This document shows, piece by piece, positions 23,274 through 30,475 of a stretch of DNA of 64,000 bases. Under the pieces are notes generated by a model that did no database searches, was not told where the DNA came from, and was given only the letters and a program-made list of their open reading frames with translations. Source of the DNA: Enhydrobacter sp. (lineage in GTDB: Bacteria; Pseudomonadota; Alphaproteobacteria; Reyranellales; Reyranellaceae); the NCBI GenBank assembly GCA_025808875.1, contig CP075528.1:3408473-3472472 (forward strand), given 5' to 3'. Each line of letters starts with the position of its first letter. Position 1 is the stretch's first letter. The translations under genes and the position numbers were made by a program.

Positions 23274-24722
23274 TCATGCGGCGCCTTCCACCGGCTCCGC
23301 CAGCAGTGCCGCATCCGCCTCGGCCGCACCGGCGCCGAAGTGCGCCTCGAGCACGACGATCTCCCCGTGCAGCCGGCTTATGGTTTCGTTCAGGCGGTGG
23401 ACGCGCTGCTGGCTGCGCTTCAGGGCGACATCCAACTGGCGAACTTCCTCCCGTCGCTTGTCCCGAGCGGCCTGCGCCGTTCCGACCGCCTCGGACAGCT
23501 TTCGGTTCTCCACCCTCGCCTCCTCTAGCTCGATCTTCAGCGAGCGCACCTCGTCCTGCAGCGCTGCCAGCTGCTCGGCTTGACCGTCGGCGTCGTTGCG
23601 CAGTTCGCTGAGCAGGCTGTCGGCCGTATCCTCGGCAAAATCCGTCTTCGCGGAGAACGCGGCGGAATCGTAGTCTGCCCGTCCGCCGCTCTTGTGCCGA
23701 TCGTACTCGGCATGATCGGCAAACAGCTCGGCGACCATGACCTGCTCGCCCGCCACCCAGTAGAACATGGCAGGCCGCACGCCCGAATCGCGGTTCTCCC
23801 TCCAGAGCTTGAGATCGCCCACGGTGACGCAGCGTTGCTTCAGCTGCCGCTGCAGCGGACTGCGGACGCGCGACAGCATCCGCTCAAAGACCGGCCCTGA
23901 AGCTGCCGACGCGGCATCGAGCGCCCGCCGGGCCTGCGGCGACAGCAGCACGGCGGTATTCTGCCGCTTGCCCTCATGCCGGAAGTGCATATAGCGGCCG
24001 ATGCCGGAGAGGCCGACCGACCCCCGGTCGAACTCGAACAGCGGTGTGAACTCGTCGGGACCGGCCCAGTATCCCCGCGGCATCAGGGACTTCCATTGCT
24101 CGAGCGGGATCGCGCCCTCGCGCGCAATCGCCAGCACCGCGGGCAGCGCCATCACCAAGCGCTCCCACGCCAGTTCGAGCGGCACCGGAGGCAGCGTGAT
24201 CAACGTATCCGAGGCCTCATAGACATAGGAGACCGGCATGCGGCGAAACATGCCGAACAGCACGAGATAGGGAACGACACCCTTGAAGCCACCCGTGACG
24301 TTGAGCTGGACTTCCTCGGGCGCAAGATCGGCGGTCAGCGTCTCGAGCGTTCTGAACAAGCTGTCGATGCCCTTCTCGCGGAAAGTCTTGCCGTCGCGCA
24401 CCTGCAGACCTTCGATCACGTGGACCCGCGCGCGGCAACCGATTTCGTCGCCAAGCAGGCATGCCAGCCGCTCGGCGCAGGCGATGCCGTCGGGAGTTTC
24501 GGTGGACAGCAGCGCCACCTCGTCGCCGTCCGATGCATTGGCGCGGCACAGGCCGTTGGTTTCGGCAGAGGCGGCGACGAGAAAGGGCTTGCCGGCGCCG
24601 ACACGCGCCCGGTCGGCACGCAACTTCTCCTCCATGCGCATGAGGTAAGCCGCGGCATCCTCACCCACCCCCTGACCGCCTCGCGCGATCGACGTTCCGG
24701 TGGTGCATATAAACAGGCTCAT
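23274..24722 (-). CDS. CARF-domain protein with RelE-like domain and C-terminal coiled coil
   Basis: The protein has 482 residues. LFICTTGTSIARGG opens the CARF sensor and QLNVTGGFKGVVPYL (about 140-153) is its second ligand loop, as in the APE2256/Csm6-like families. Residues about 278-345 resemble the RelE/HigB toxin fold: LKLWRENRDSGVRPAMFYWV, then VMVAELFADHAEYDRHK, with Arg316 and Tyr340 at positions expected for mRNA cleavage and binding. Residues about 365-460 are a long coiled coil. The expected action is ribosome-dependent mRNA cutting after cyclic-oligoadenylate binding. It is transcribed toward the array on the minus strand. The 190 bases before it hold no gene. The RelE assignment is by pattern and needs structural confirmation. 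Confidence 0.7.
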   Translation of the reverse strand: MSLFICTTGTSIARGGQGVGEDAAAYLMRMEEKLRADRARVGAGKPFLVAASAETNGLCRANASDGDEVALLSTETPDGIACAERLACLLGDEIGCRARVHVIEGLQVRDGKTFREKGIDSLFRTLETLTADLAPEEVQLNVTGGFKGVVPYLVLFGMFRRMPVSYVYEASDTLITLPPVPLELAWERLVMALPAVLAIAREGAIPLEQWKSLMPRGYWAGPDEFTPLFEFDRGSVGLSGIGRYMHFRHEGKRQNTAVLLSPQARRALDAASAASGPVFERMLSRVRSPLQRQLKQRCVTVGDLKLWRENRDSGVRPAMFYWVAGEQVMVAELFADHAEYDRHKSGGRADYDSAAFSAKTDFAEDTADSLLSELRNDADGQAEQLAALQDEVRSLKIELEEARVENRKLSEAVGTAQAARDKRREEVRQLDVALKRSQQRVHRLNETISRLHGEIVVLEAHFGAGAAEADAALLAEPVEGAA

Positions 24723-24912
24723 GGCTGTCCCCTTTTCGCAACCAAGCCTGGAATCATGGCGGTATCCACACGTGGTGTCATCCCGAGTCGCTTGAGGTAA
24801 CCCCCGCGCTTCAGACGCGCTTCAGCGAGGGACCTTGAACCGCGTCGTCAAGCGTCCATCGCTTCCGTCGTGGGGATGGCAACCAGTCCAGCCGCAGCGG
24901 GGACCAGCTGCG

Positions 24913-25848
24913 TTATTTGAGGCAAGCCATGACGACAGCCTCGACTTGGGCAAGGGGCAGCTCGGCTCTGCGACCCTGAGGAGAGCCGATGATGGTGGCG
25001 CTGCCTCCCCAGCCCGGTTCGCGTGCGGCGAGTTCGGCGGCGGCGGCGGCGAGGTCGGCGTGCGAGGCATCGTATTGGGCCACGCTGAGCTTACGGTGTG
25101 GCGGCTCCCCGAACGCCAGGCTTTCGGCGATAACCACGGGCGCCAGGCGGTAGCCGAGTTGCAGCGCCCCGACGCCGCCGCCTTGCAGAACAACCATGCG
25201 CCCGTCGGCCTTCACTTCGTATCGGTCTTCGCCCGCGCGGAGGCGGCGCAGAACCGTCCGGCGCCGCCGGTCAACCCATTCTCGATATTGCGGGGGCGCG
25301 TCACCCCCGAGCAGCCAGGCGGCGATGCCCCCCACACGACCGGACAGGGCCAGCACGCGATCCTGGGCGAGGGCCGCAAGTGCCGCGATCTCGCGGCAGC
25401 CGTCGAAGTCGTCGACGGCCGCCGGCAGCGGCCGCGGTCCTGGCCAAGGCCCGTGCGCGAAGCGGTCGGCCCGGGAGAGGCGGGCGACACGGGACGCCAC
25501 CGTCGTGTCCACTGCACCACGGTGTGCGCGCAGCGCCAGAACGGCCATCGAGCCCAAGGCGTCGGGGTCGGGCCGGATGGTAACGAGGAAGCTACCGGAC
25601 GGCGGCAGACGCCGCTCGAGACAAACATCGATGGCCGCGCGCCGGTCGGCTCCCCCGTCGTGTTGCGGATCGACATTGCCCAGGCCACAGCGCGCGGCCA
25701 GCGCCGGCACCGTGACCTCGATGCCGAGCGTGCGAGGCCCGAGCAGCGGCGCGTTGCACCGCTCGGCTGCCACCCGGACAGCGGCTGGCACAGCCGCGTC
25801 GTTGCGCGGATCGAGCAGGCTGTAGCGGTAGTGGGTATAGGGCTCCAT
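24913..25848 (-). CDS. Unidentified protein with a DHH-phosphoesterase-like motif
   Basis: The product has 311 residues. TIRPDPDALGSMAVLAL, near residue 88-104, resembles the first DHH-family motif (H-x-x-D-x-D-A-x-G-S) but has Arg in place of His. The end, GGSATIIGSPQGRRAELPL, resembles a DHHA1 Gly-Gly ending. No DHH triad is visible, so activity is uncertain. DHH-DHHA1 enzymes degrade cyclic dinucleotides and some cyclic oligoadenylates, which would be notable beside a type III locus, but the similarity is weak. It is divergent from the small membrane protein and ThiF genes, with a GCAATCTTGC palindrome 60 bases before its start. A GTG at 25857 is an alternative start. Confidence 0.5.
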   Translation of the reverse strand: MEPYTHYRYSLLDPRNDAAVPAAVRVAAERCNAPLLGPRTLGIEVTVPALAARCGLGNVDPQHDGGADRRAAIDVCLERRLPPSGSFLVTIRPDPDALGSMAVLALRAHRGAVDTTVASRVARLSRADRFAHGPWPGPRPLPAAVDDFDGCREIAALAALAQDRVLALSGRVGGIAAWLLGGDAPPQYREWVDRRRRTVLRRLRAGEDRYEVKADGRMVVLQGGGVGALQLGYRLAPVVIAESLAFGEPPHRKLSVAQYDASHADLAAAAAELAAREPGWGGSATIIGSPQGRRAELPLAQVEAVVMACLK

Positions 25849-25907
25849 CGGGGTCACGGCACGTTCCTCGAACGGTTTTAGCCGGCAGCCGCCGGCCGGC
25901 GGGGCCT

Positions 25908-25917
25908 GCAATCTTGC
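25908..25917 (+). promoter_or_regulatory. GCAA-NN-TTGC palindrome in the divergent 24913/25958 promoter region
   Basis: GCAATCTTGC is a perfect 4-2-4 inverted repeat, 60 bases before the minus-strand gene and 41 bases before the plus-strand gene. Confidence 0.55.
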
Positions 25918-25957
25918 GCGGGCGGCGGGCCGGTACCGGCTGCGCGACATTGTCGGC

Positions 25958-26215
25958 ATGAACCCCATCGGTCTCGGCTTCCTTCTTCCCCTCGAATGGC
26001 TCGCGCCCGCGCTCGCCCTGGCCGGGCTGGCCCTGATGGTCGGCACGCTCGCTCGGCTGCTGCTCGGCCGGCATGTCTGGAGCCTCGTGGTGGCACACGT
26101 CGTCAGCCAGGCCGTGATTTCCGCCAGTGGCTGGCTGCTGCGGCTCGCCGTCGTCCGCTGGGCCCTGCTCGCGGCAGCGGCGGCGTTCGCGCTGTGGCTG
26201 ATTCCCCACATCTGA
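25958..26215 (+). CDS. Small three-helix membrane protein upstream of thiF-like gene
   Basis: The product has 85 residues and is almost entirely hydrophobic, with three likely transmembrane segments (about 5-33, 41-58 and 61-84) and very few charges. It is 11 bases before the ThiF/E1-like gene and co-directional, so the two are probably one transcript. No family is recognised. In view of the membrane anchors on the E2-like and JAB proteins it may help hold the E1-like enzyme at the membrane; this is inference. Confidence 0.6.
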   Translation: MNPIGLGFLLPLEWLAPALALAGLALMVGTLARLLLGRHVWSLVVAHVVSQAVISASGWLLRLAVVRWALLAAAAAFALWLIPHI

Positions 26216-26226
26216 CGGAGAGCCCC

Positions 26227-27147
26227 ATGACCTCGATCGATCGCTTTCTCGCAGACCCCGCGTTCGCCCGCACCGGTCCCGCCAACGACCTGCCGCGGCT
26301 CGCGCGGGCGCGCGTCGTGGTGGCCGGCACCGGCGGTGTCGCGGGCGCCATCGCCAATCTCGAGCGCAGCGGCGTGGGCGAGTTCGTGCTGATCGATCCC
26401 GATCGCGTCGAGGCGCCCAATCTCGGTACGCAGGACTACGAGCGTGCCGATATCGGCCGCTTCAAGGTCGAGGCGCTGGGCCGCCGCCTGCTGCGCATCA
26501 ACCCGCGCGTCGCCGTGCTGGCCCTCGCGCAGCCGCTGGAGAGTTGCACCGGCAATCGCATGCGCGAGCTGCTGCGCGCGCCGATGTCGTGCCTGCTGCG
26601 CAATCCCGAAGCCCGCCCCCGCGCACCGTCTGCGATGCTTTTGCTCGGCATGACCGATCACTTCCCGGCACAGGCGATGGTCAACCGCGTTGCTGTCCGC
26701 GAGAGCGTGCCGAGCCTCTGCGTGCAGATCTACCGGGAAGGCCGCGCTTTCGAGCTCACCTTCACCCATCCCGGGGTAACCGAGGCCTGTCACCGCTGCA
26801 TCCTGCGGCGACGCTACGAGGCCTACGAGCAGGGCCATCGAAACGAGGTCGGCTCGGCCGGCTCGCCGCTCGCCACCACCAGCGCGGCCAACGCGCTTAC
26901 CGAGCTGGTGGCGATGACGCTCCTGCACGGCCGCGAGGGCGCCACCAGATGGTCGCGGCTGCTCACGGCAATGGGCCGGCGCAACTTGGTGCAGATGCGT
27001 CTCGATCCCGACGTCGCAGAAACATTGGGTATCGGGGCATTCGATCGCACCTTTGCCGGTGCGGATCACAACCGTTTGCTGGTGTCAGAGCCGATTTGGT
27101 TGCCGCAAGCGCGAGATCCAAGGTGTCCAGTATGCTCCCTTCAATGA
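26227..27147 (+). CDS. ThiF/E1-like adenylyltransferase with C-terminal zinc Cys pairs
   Basis: The protein has 306 residues. VVVAGTGGVAGAIA (about 28-41) is the ATP-binding glycine loop, followed by LIDPDRVEAPNLGTQDY and the Lys in GRFKVEALG, the standard ThiF/MoeB/E1 adenylation motifs. EACHRC near 180-185 and RCPVC at the end form two C-x2-C pairs that probably bind zinc. Several Cys residues could form a thioester with a ubiquitin-like protein. ThiF-type enzymes adenylate the C-terminus of such proteins before transfer to an E2. An E2-like and an intact JAB gene sit at 8031-8564 and 7351-8019, and a broken JAB gene follows directly, so this belongs to the same kind of module. Confidence 0.8.
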   Translation: MTSIDRFLADPAFARTGPANDLPRLARARVVVAGTGGVAGAIANLERSGVGEFVLIDPDRVEAPNLGTQDYERADIGRFKVEALGRRLLRINPRVAVLALAQPLESCTGNRMRELLRAPMSCLLRNPEARPRAPSAMLLLGMTDHFPAQAMVNRVAVRESVPSLCVQIYREGRAFELTFTHPGVTEACHRCILRRRYEAYEQGHRNEVGSAGSPLATTSAANALTELVAMTLLHGREGATRWSRLLTAMGRRNLVQMRLDPDVAETLGIGAFDRTFAGADHNRLLVSEPIWLPQARDPRCPVCSLQ

Positions 27148-27315
27148 TGACATTCGGTTGAAGCAGAATTCTCCTAGCCGGGTTGGTCCAAGGTTGGCGG
27201 CAAGTTCAAAGGCATCAACTGCCTGGACTTCTAGAGGTCTCGAATCTGGGGGCGATCACGTCTCTATCGAACAACGATCGTCGCAATTGAGTATCTCAAG
27301 TTTGATGCAGAAGAT

Positions 27316-27627
27316 GGTGAAAACCCTGCCGAACGCCAACCGGGTGCTGTCGGCACTCCGGAAGATGTTCAACATGGCGGCGGTCTGGGACATGCGCCCA
27401 GACGGATCGAACCCCTGCCGCCATATCCCAAGGTTTCCCGAACGAGGAAAGACCCGCCTGATTACCGATGCGGAGTTGAAGCGGCCGTACGCCTACTTGA
27501 ACAAGGCGGAAGACCACGGCCCGCAGCATCCATTCATCCTCCTTGCCATCCGGCTACAGTTCGAGTTTGCGGCTCGGAGGTCGGAGATCCTCAAGCTCGA
27601 ATGGGCCTGGGTCGATCTAGACTGTGA
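27316..27627 (+). pseudogene. Tyrosine recombinase (phage-type integrase) fragment
   Basis: The frame shows NANRVLSALRKMFNMAAVW, then PDGSNPCRHIPRFPE, a TDAELKR segment and FAARRSEILKLEW, where the Arg is the first catalytic residue. These are the core-binding domain and the start of the catalytic domain of an integrase. The rest, including the H-x-x-R and Tyr boxes, is missing because the sequence switches at about 27627 into the JAB remnant. The 168 bases before it (27148-27315) hold no gene I can support. Confidence 0.7.
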
Positions 27628-27633
27628 TTCGGC

Positions 27634-28041
27634 GTGCACTCCCATCGTCCCTGCGCTCGCAGCCCGTCCTGGGCGGACGCCGAGTACGCCGCGCGCCTGC
27701 TCGAATGGCGGCCCGAGCTGGATCGCCTCCTGATGCCGATCGTCATGGCCGAGCTCGACGGCGGGCGATTCGAGTTCCTGCCTTATGTGGCCCTCCGATC
27801 CGGCAGGCTCGCACGGGTCGCGGCCGTGCCATTGCACTGCGTGGCACCCATGACAAAAGCGCCTGCCATGGTGGCGCCACGCCGCACGCGGAGCTGGGTC
27901 GCAGCCGCTGCTGCGGCTGCGGCAACGGTCAGCGCTGCTGCCGGGCTGTTCTTCGCCAGCCATGGCGATCTGCCCGCCGTGCGCACCAGGTCTCCTGTGT
28001 CGGAAGAGACCCCGATTCTCTTCGAAGCAGGGCCACCCTGA
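27634..28041 (+). pseudogene. JAB/JAMM isopeptidase, N-terminal half missing
   Basis: The frame begins at HSHRPCARSPSWAD, the JAMM H-x-H-x7-S-x2-D motif. It continues with AEYAARLLEWRPELDRLLMPIVMAEL, nearly identical to the intact JAB protein encoded at 7351-8019, and ends with the same type of tail anchor. The first ~85 residues, with the catalytic Glu, are absent, replaced by the integrase fragment. It cannot be an active protease. It is followed by a shrunken copy of the membrane-protein gene, as in the intact operon. Confidence 0.75.
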
Positions 28042-28045
28042 CTCT

Positions 28046-28055
28046 TCAATCTTGC
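28046..28055 (+). promoter_or_regulatory. GCAA-NN-TTGC-type site before the truncated membrane-protein gene
   Basis: TCAATCTTGC differs by one base from GCAATCTTGC. It lies 62 bases before the ATG at 28118, the same distance as the related site at 7338-7347 from its gene. Confidence 0.5.
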
Positions 28056-28117
28056 ACTCGACCGCAGCGCTCCGCAGCAGGGTTAGGCAGTCATCGACTG
28101 ACCCCTCGGAGACTGAC

Positions 28118-28501
28118 ATGAACATCAAGCGCAGCTCCAACATCGTCCTCATCGCCGCCGGCTTTGCCACCTTCTTCGGCCTGCGCGCCATGATGTCCGG
28201 AGGGCTGGAGGGGCACGTGGTGCCGCCGGTGATGGCGGCCGTCGTCGCGGTCGGCATCGGCATGCTGTGGCACTTCATCCTGCATTTTGTGCCGCACCTC
28301 TCGTCAACGGGACGGCGCATCGCCGGCCTGGCTGCGGCTGCCGCGGCGCTGGAGGAGACGGCGCGCGAGCAGGCCGAACGTGCATCAGCGCAGCAGCGAC
28401 TCGCCGCCGAAGCGATCGACGGCGCCTCGCAGCCCCGCGCACAACAGCCCGCCGCTACGTCCAACGAGCCGCGTCACCCCCGGCTGGTGCCGGGCGAGTA
28501 G
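28118..28501 (+). CDS. Shrunken paralogue of the operon membrane protein
   Basis: The product has 127 residues. Its first ~60 residues (NIKRSSNIVLIAAGFATFFGLRAMM, then two hydrophobic segments) match the start of the 374-residue protein encoded at 6154-7278. Its last ~55 residues (ALEETAREQAERA ... PRHPRLVPGE) match that protein's end. The ~260-residue helical middle and the last transmembrane segment are gone, but the frame is kept. It may be a functional mini-protein or decaying debris; the intact frame and upstream site favour recent or selected retention. Confidence 0.6.
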   Translation: MNIKRSSNIVLIAAGFATFFGLRAMMSGGLEGHVVPPVMAAVVAVGIGMLWHFILHFVPHLSSTGRRIAGLAAAAAALEETAREQAERASAQQRLAAEAIDGASQPRAQQPAATSNEPRHPRLVPGE

Positions 28502-28539
28502 AGGCGAGGCGTGCCCAGCAACTGCCTCGCGAGACCGCC

Positions 28540-28824
28540 ATGCATCACGATTGCCTGCGCGCCCACCGCGCCGTGCGGCGGCTCCTGGCGCGCGACATGC
28601 GCCGCCGAGGGCTCAGCCTGCGCGGCGCCGCGCGCATAGGCGGCATGGCCATCGGCACGCTCGCCTCGGTGCTCGACGGCCCTCGGCTGAGCGACCCCGA
28701 CCGGCGTCCCAAGCGCGGCGCCAATCTCGGGACGATCATGCACCTCAGGTGCCTGCCGTGGATCGGCGCGCTGTCGGCGGCGACACTCGACCGGCTGATC
28801 GCGGCGCGGGCGAGGAAGATGTGA
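28540..28824 (+). CDS. Small Arg-rich HTH-like protein
   Basis: The product has 94 residues and is very basic. MRRRGLSLRGAARIGGMAIGTLASVLDGPRL has the spacing of an Xre-type helix-turn-helix, with the first helix supplied by RAVRRLLARD. It starts 38 bases after the truncated membrane-protein gene. A small regulator beside repeated GCAA-NN-TTGC palindromes is a natural candidate to bind them, but this is inference. It has a second Cys-containing segment near the end whose role is unclear. No close family is recognised. Confidence 0.5.
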   Translation: MHHDCLRAHRAVRRLLARDMRRRGLSLRGAARIGGMAIGTLASVLDGPRLSDPDRRPKRGANLGTIMHLRCLPWIGALSAATLDRLIAARARKM

Positions 28825-28835
28825 GCGCGAGCACT

Positions 28836-28845
28836 GCAACGTTGC
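28836..28845 (+). promoter_or_regulatory. GCAA-NN-TTGC palindrome before the secreted-protein/metalloprotease pair
   Basis: GCAACGTTGC is fully self-complementary and lies 63 bases before the ATG at 28909, the spacing seen at other sites. Confidence 0.5.
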
Positions 28846-28908
28846 AAGCCCCGGACCGGCGTCGGACGGCGCGTAGGTTGCGGCATCGATCACGGAAGCG
28901 AGCACGCG

Positions 28909-29373
28909 ATGTCGAGAACTCTCCGCACCATCGTCACCACGGCAAGATCGTCGCTGGCGGGCGTCGCGCTCGCGGCGTGCTCGGGCGTGGAGCCCGCGAG
29001 CGCCTACATGACCTGCGATCAGGCGCATCGCCAGGTCGCCGTCTACATGGCGCGCGTGAAGGCGTTCGCCGATGCCGAGGCCTATCGCAACATCCCGATG
29101 CGCTGCGGGCCGGACTGGCGCTGCGGCAACTGGTGGATCGGCCGGCTGAACTTCTGGTACGGCCAGCAGGTGCAGCGCGCACGGGCGCTCCACGCCGAGA
29201 TCGAGCGGCAGTGCAACGCCATCGTGTTGCAGCCGGCGCCGGCCCCTGCACCGGTGCCGCAACCGCTACCACAGCGCCAGCCGCTGCCGCGGCCCAGCGA
29301 TCCGCCGCCGGCCGCGCCCGGGCGCACCGTCGCCATCGAGATTCCCACGACACCGGAGGGGTACCGCCCATGA
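28909..29373 (+). CDS. Secreted protein with proline-rich tail
   Basis: The product has 154 residues. It has an N-terminal signal sequence with LAGVALAAC, which could be a lipoprotein box, or a Sec site a little later near ASAYM. The mature part has four Cys (TCDQ, MRCG, WRCGN, RQCNA), likely two disulfides, and aromatic residues around WWIGRLNFWYG. The last ~50 residues are Pro/Gln-rich repeats, possibly spanning the periplasm or peptidoglycan. The stop overlaps the start of the metalloprotease gene (ATGA), so the two are co-translated. No family is recognised. Confidence 0.6.
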   Translation: MSRTLRTIVTTARSSLAGVALAACSGVEPASAYMTCDQAHRQVAVYMARVKAFADAEAYRNIPMRCGPDWRCGNWWIGRLNFWYGQQVQRARALHAEIERQCNAIVLQPAPAPAPVPQPLPQRQPLPRPSDPPPAAPGRTVAIEIPTTPEGYRP

Positions 29374-29981
29374 CCAAGACCATCAGCCGCCGCGCCTGCC
29401 TGCGCTGCACCGGAGCCGCCGCCGTTCTCCTCGGCAACGCCTGCGCCGGCCACGCCGTGCCGCACGGGCCGTTCTGCCGCTACTCGCTGCGAGAGGGCTG
29501 GAGTCATTCGCCGGCCAGCGGCTACACGCTCCTGCGCGTGGCCGGCCCCGACGATCCCTCGGGCGTGCCGCAGGCGACGCGGCGCATCGTGCGGGCGCTG
29601 TCATTTGCCGACTCCTTCGAGATCCGGATCACCGAAGGCCAGGACAACGCCTCGACCACGATCGAGAACGGGCGGCGGATCATGACCATCGACGTGGGCT
29701 TCCTGCAGAACGTCAACCGCTGGGCCTCGACCAAGTGGGCGGCGATCCAGGTGCTGGCGCACGAGGTCGGCCATCATCTGGGGCGGTGGGACGACCCGCA
29801 CCAGTCGGAACTGGACGCCGACTACTGGAGCGGCCGCGCGCTCGGCGCGCTGGGCGCCGCCCGCCCCGCGGCGAGCGCATCGATCCTGGCCATCGGCACG
29901 GAGTTCGACACGCGCTCGCATCCCAACAAGTTCGCGCGCGCCCGCGCGATCGAGCGCGGCTGGGACGATGCCGCCGGCTGA
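29370..29981 (+). CDS. Secreted zinc metalloprotease-like protein (HEVGHH)
   Basis: The product has 203 residues. RRACLRCTGAAAVLLGNACAG resembles a Tat or lipoprotein export signal. LAHEVGHHLGRWDDPHQSELDAD holds the zinc motif H-E-x-G-H-H followed by a downstream E-x-D of the M48 or gluzincin-like type, suggesting a peptidase acting outside the cytoplasm. The substrate is unknown. It is coupled to the proline-rich secreted protein. It closes the group of genes preceded by the GCAA-NN-TTGC palindromes. Confidence 0.65.
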   Translation: MTKTISRRACLRCTGAAAVLLGNACAGHAVPHGPFCRYSLREGWSHSPASGYTLLRVAGPDDPSGVPQATRRIVRALSFADSFEIRITEGQDNASTTIENGRRIMTIDVGFLQNVNRWASTKWAAIQVLAHEVGHHLGRWDDPHQSELDADYWSGRALGALGAARPAASASILAIGTEFDTRSHPNKFARARAIERGWDDAAG

Positions 29982-30032
29982 GCGGCGGATGCCCTTTCAG
30001 AACTGAACGTCTGCGGCACGGCAGCAAAGTCC

Positions 30033-30475
30033 GTGCAGAGGACCAGCGGCAACGATACCCTGGTGGGCGGCGCGGGAAACGACGATCTCCATGGCCAGGC
30101 CGGCAACGACGTGCTGATTGGCGGCCCAGGAGCCGACGTCCTGGACGGCGGAACCGGCGCGGACTATGCGAGCTATGTCGCGGCGAGCGCGGGCGTCACT
30201 GCATCGCTTGCCAATCCGGCGGTCAACACCGGCGAGGCCGCCGGCGACAGCTATATCTCCATCGAACGCCTGGCGGGCTCGGCCCTTGCCGACGTCCTGA
30301 TCGGAGACTCCGGCAACAACACGTTGCGGGGCAACGGCGGCGCAGATGTGCTGAATGGCGGCGCGGGCTTCGACTATGCTTCGTATTTCGCTTCGCCCAC
30401 GGGCGTGTACGTGTCGCTGGCCGTCCCTTCCACCAACACGGGCGAAGCGGCCGGCGACACGTTCATCTCGCTGCC
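30033..30475 (+). pseudogene. RTX (hemolysin-type calcium-binding) repeat fragment
   Basis: The frame contains [20 protein letters not shown] and further G-G-x-G-x-D nonapeptides, interleaved with two copies of a segment like [20 protein letters not shown]. This is a piece of a large secreted RTX protein. The start and export parts are absent. At about 30475 it runs head-on into the 3' end of the ParB fragment, so both are truncated at that junction. Confidence 0.7.

Noticed and set aside
24913..27069. 718-codon minus-strand frame
   Set aside because: Only the part up to 25848 is plausible coding; the rest is antisense to the small membrane protein and ThiF genes.
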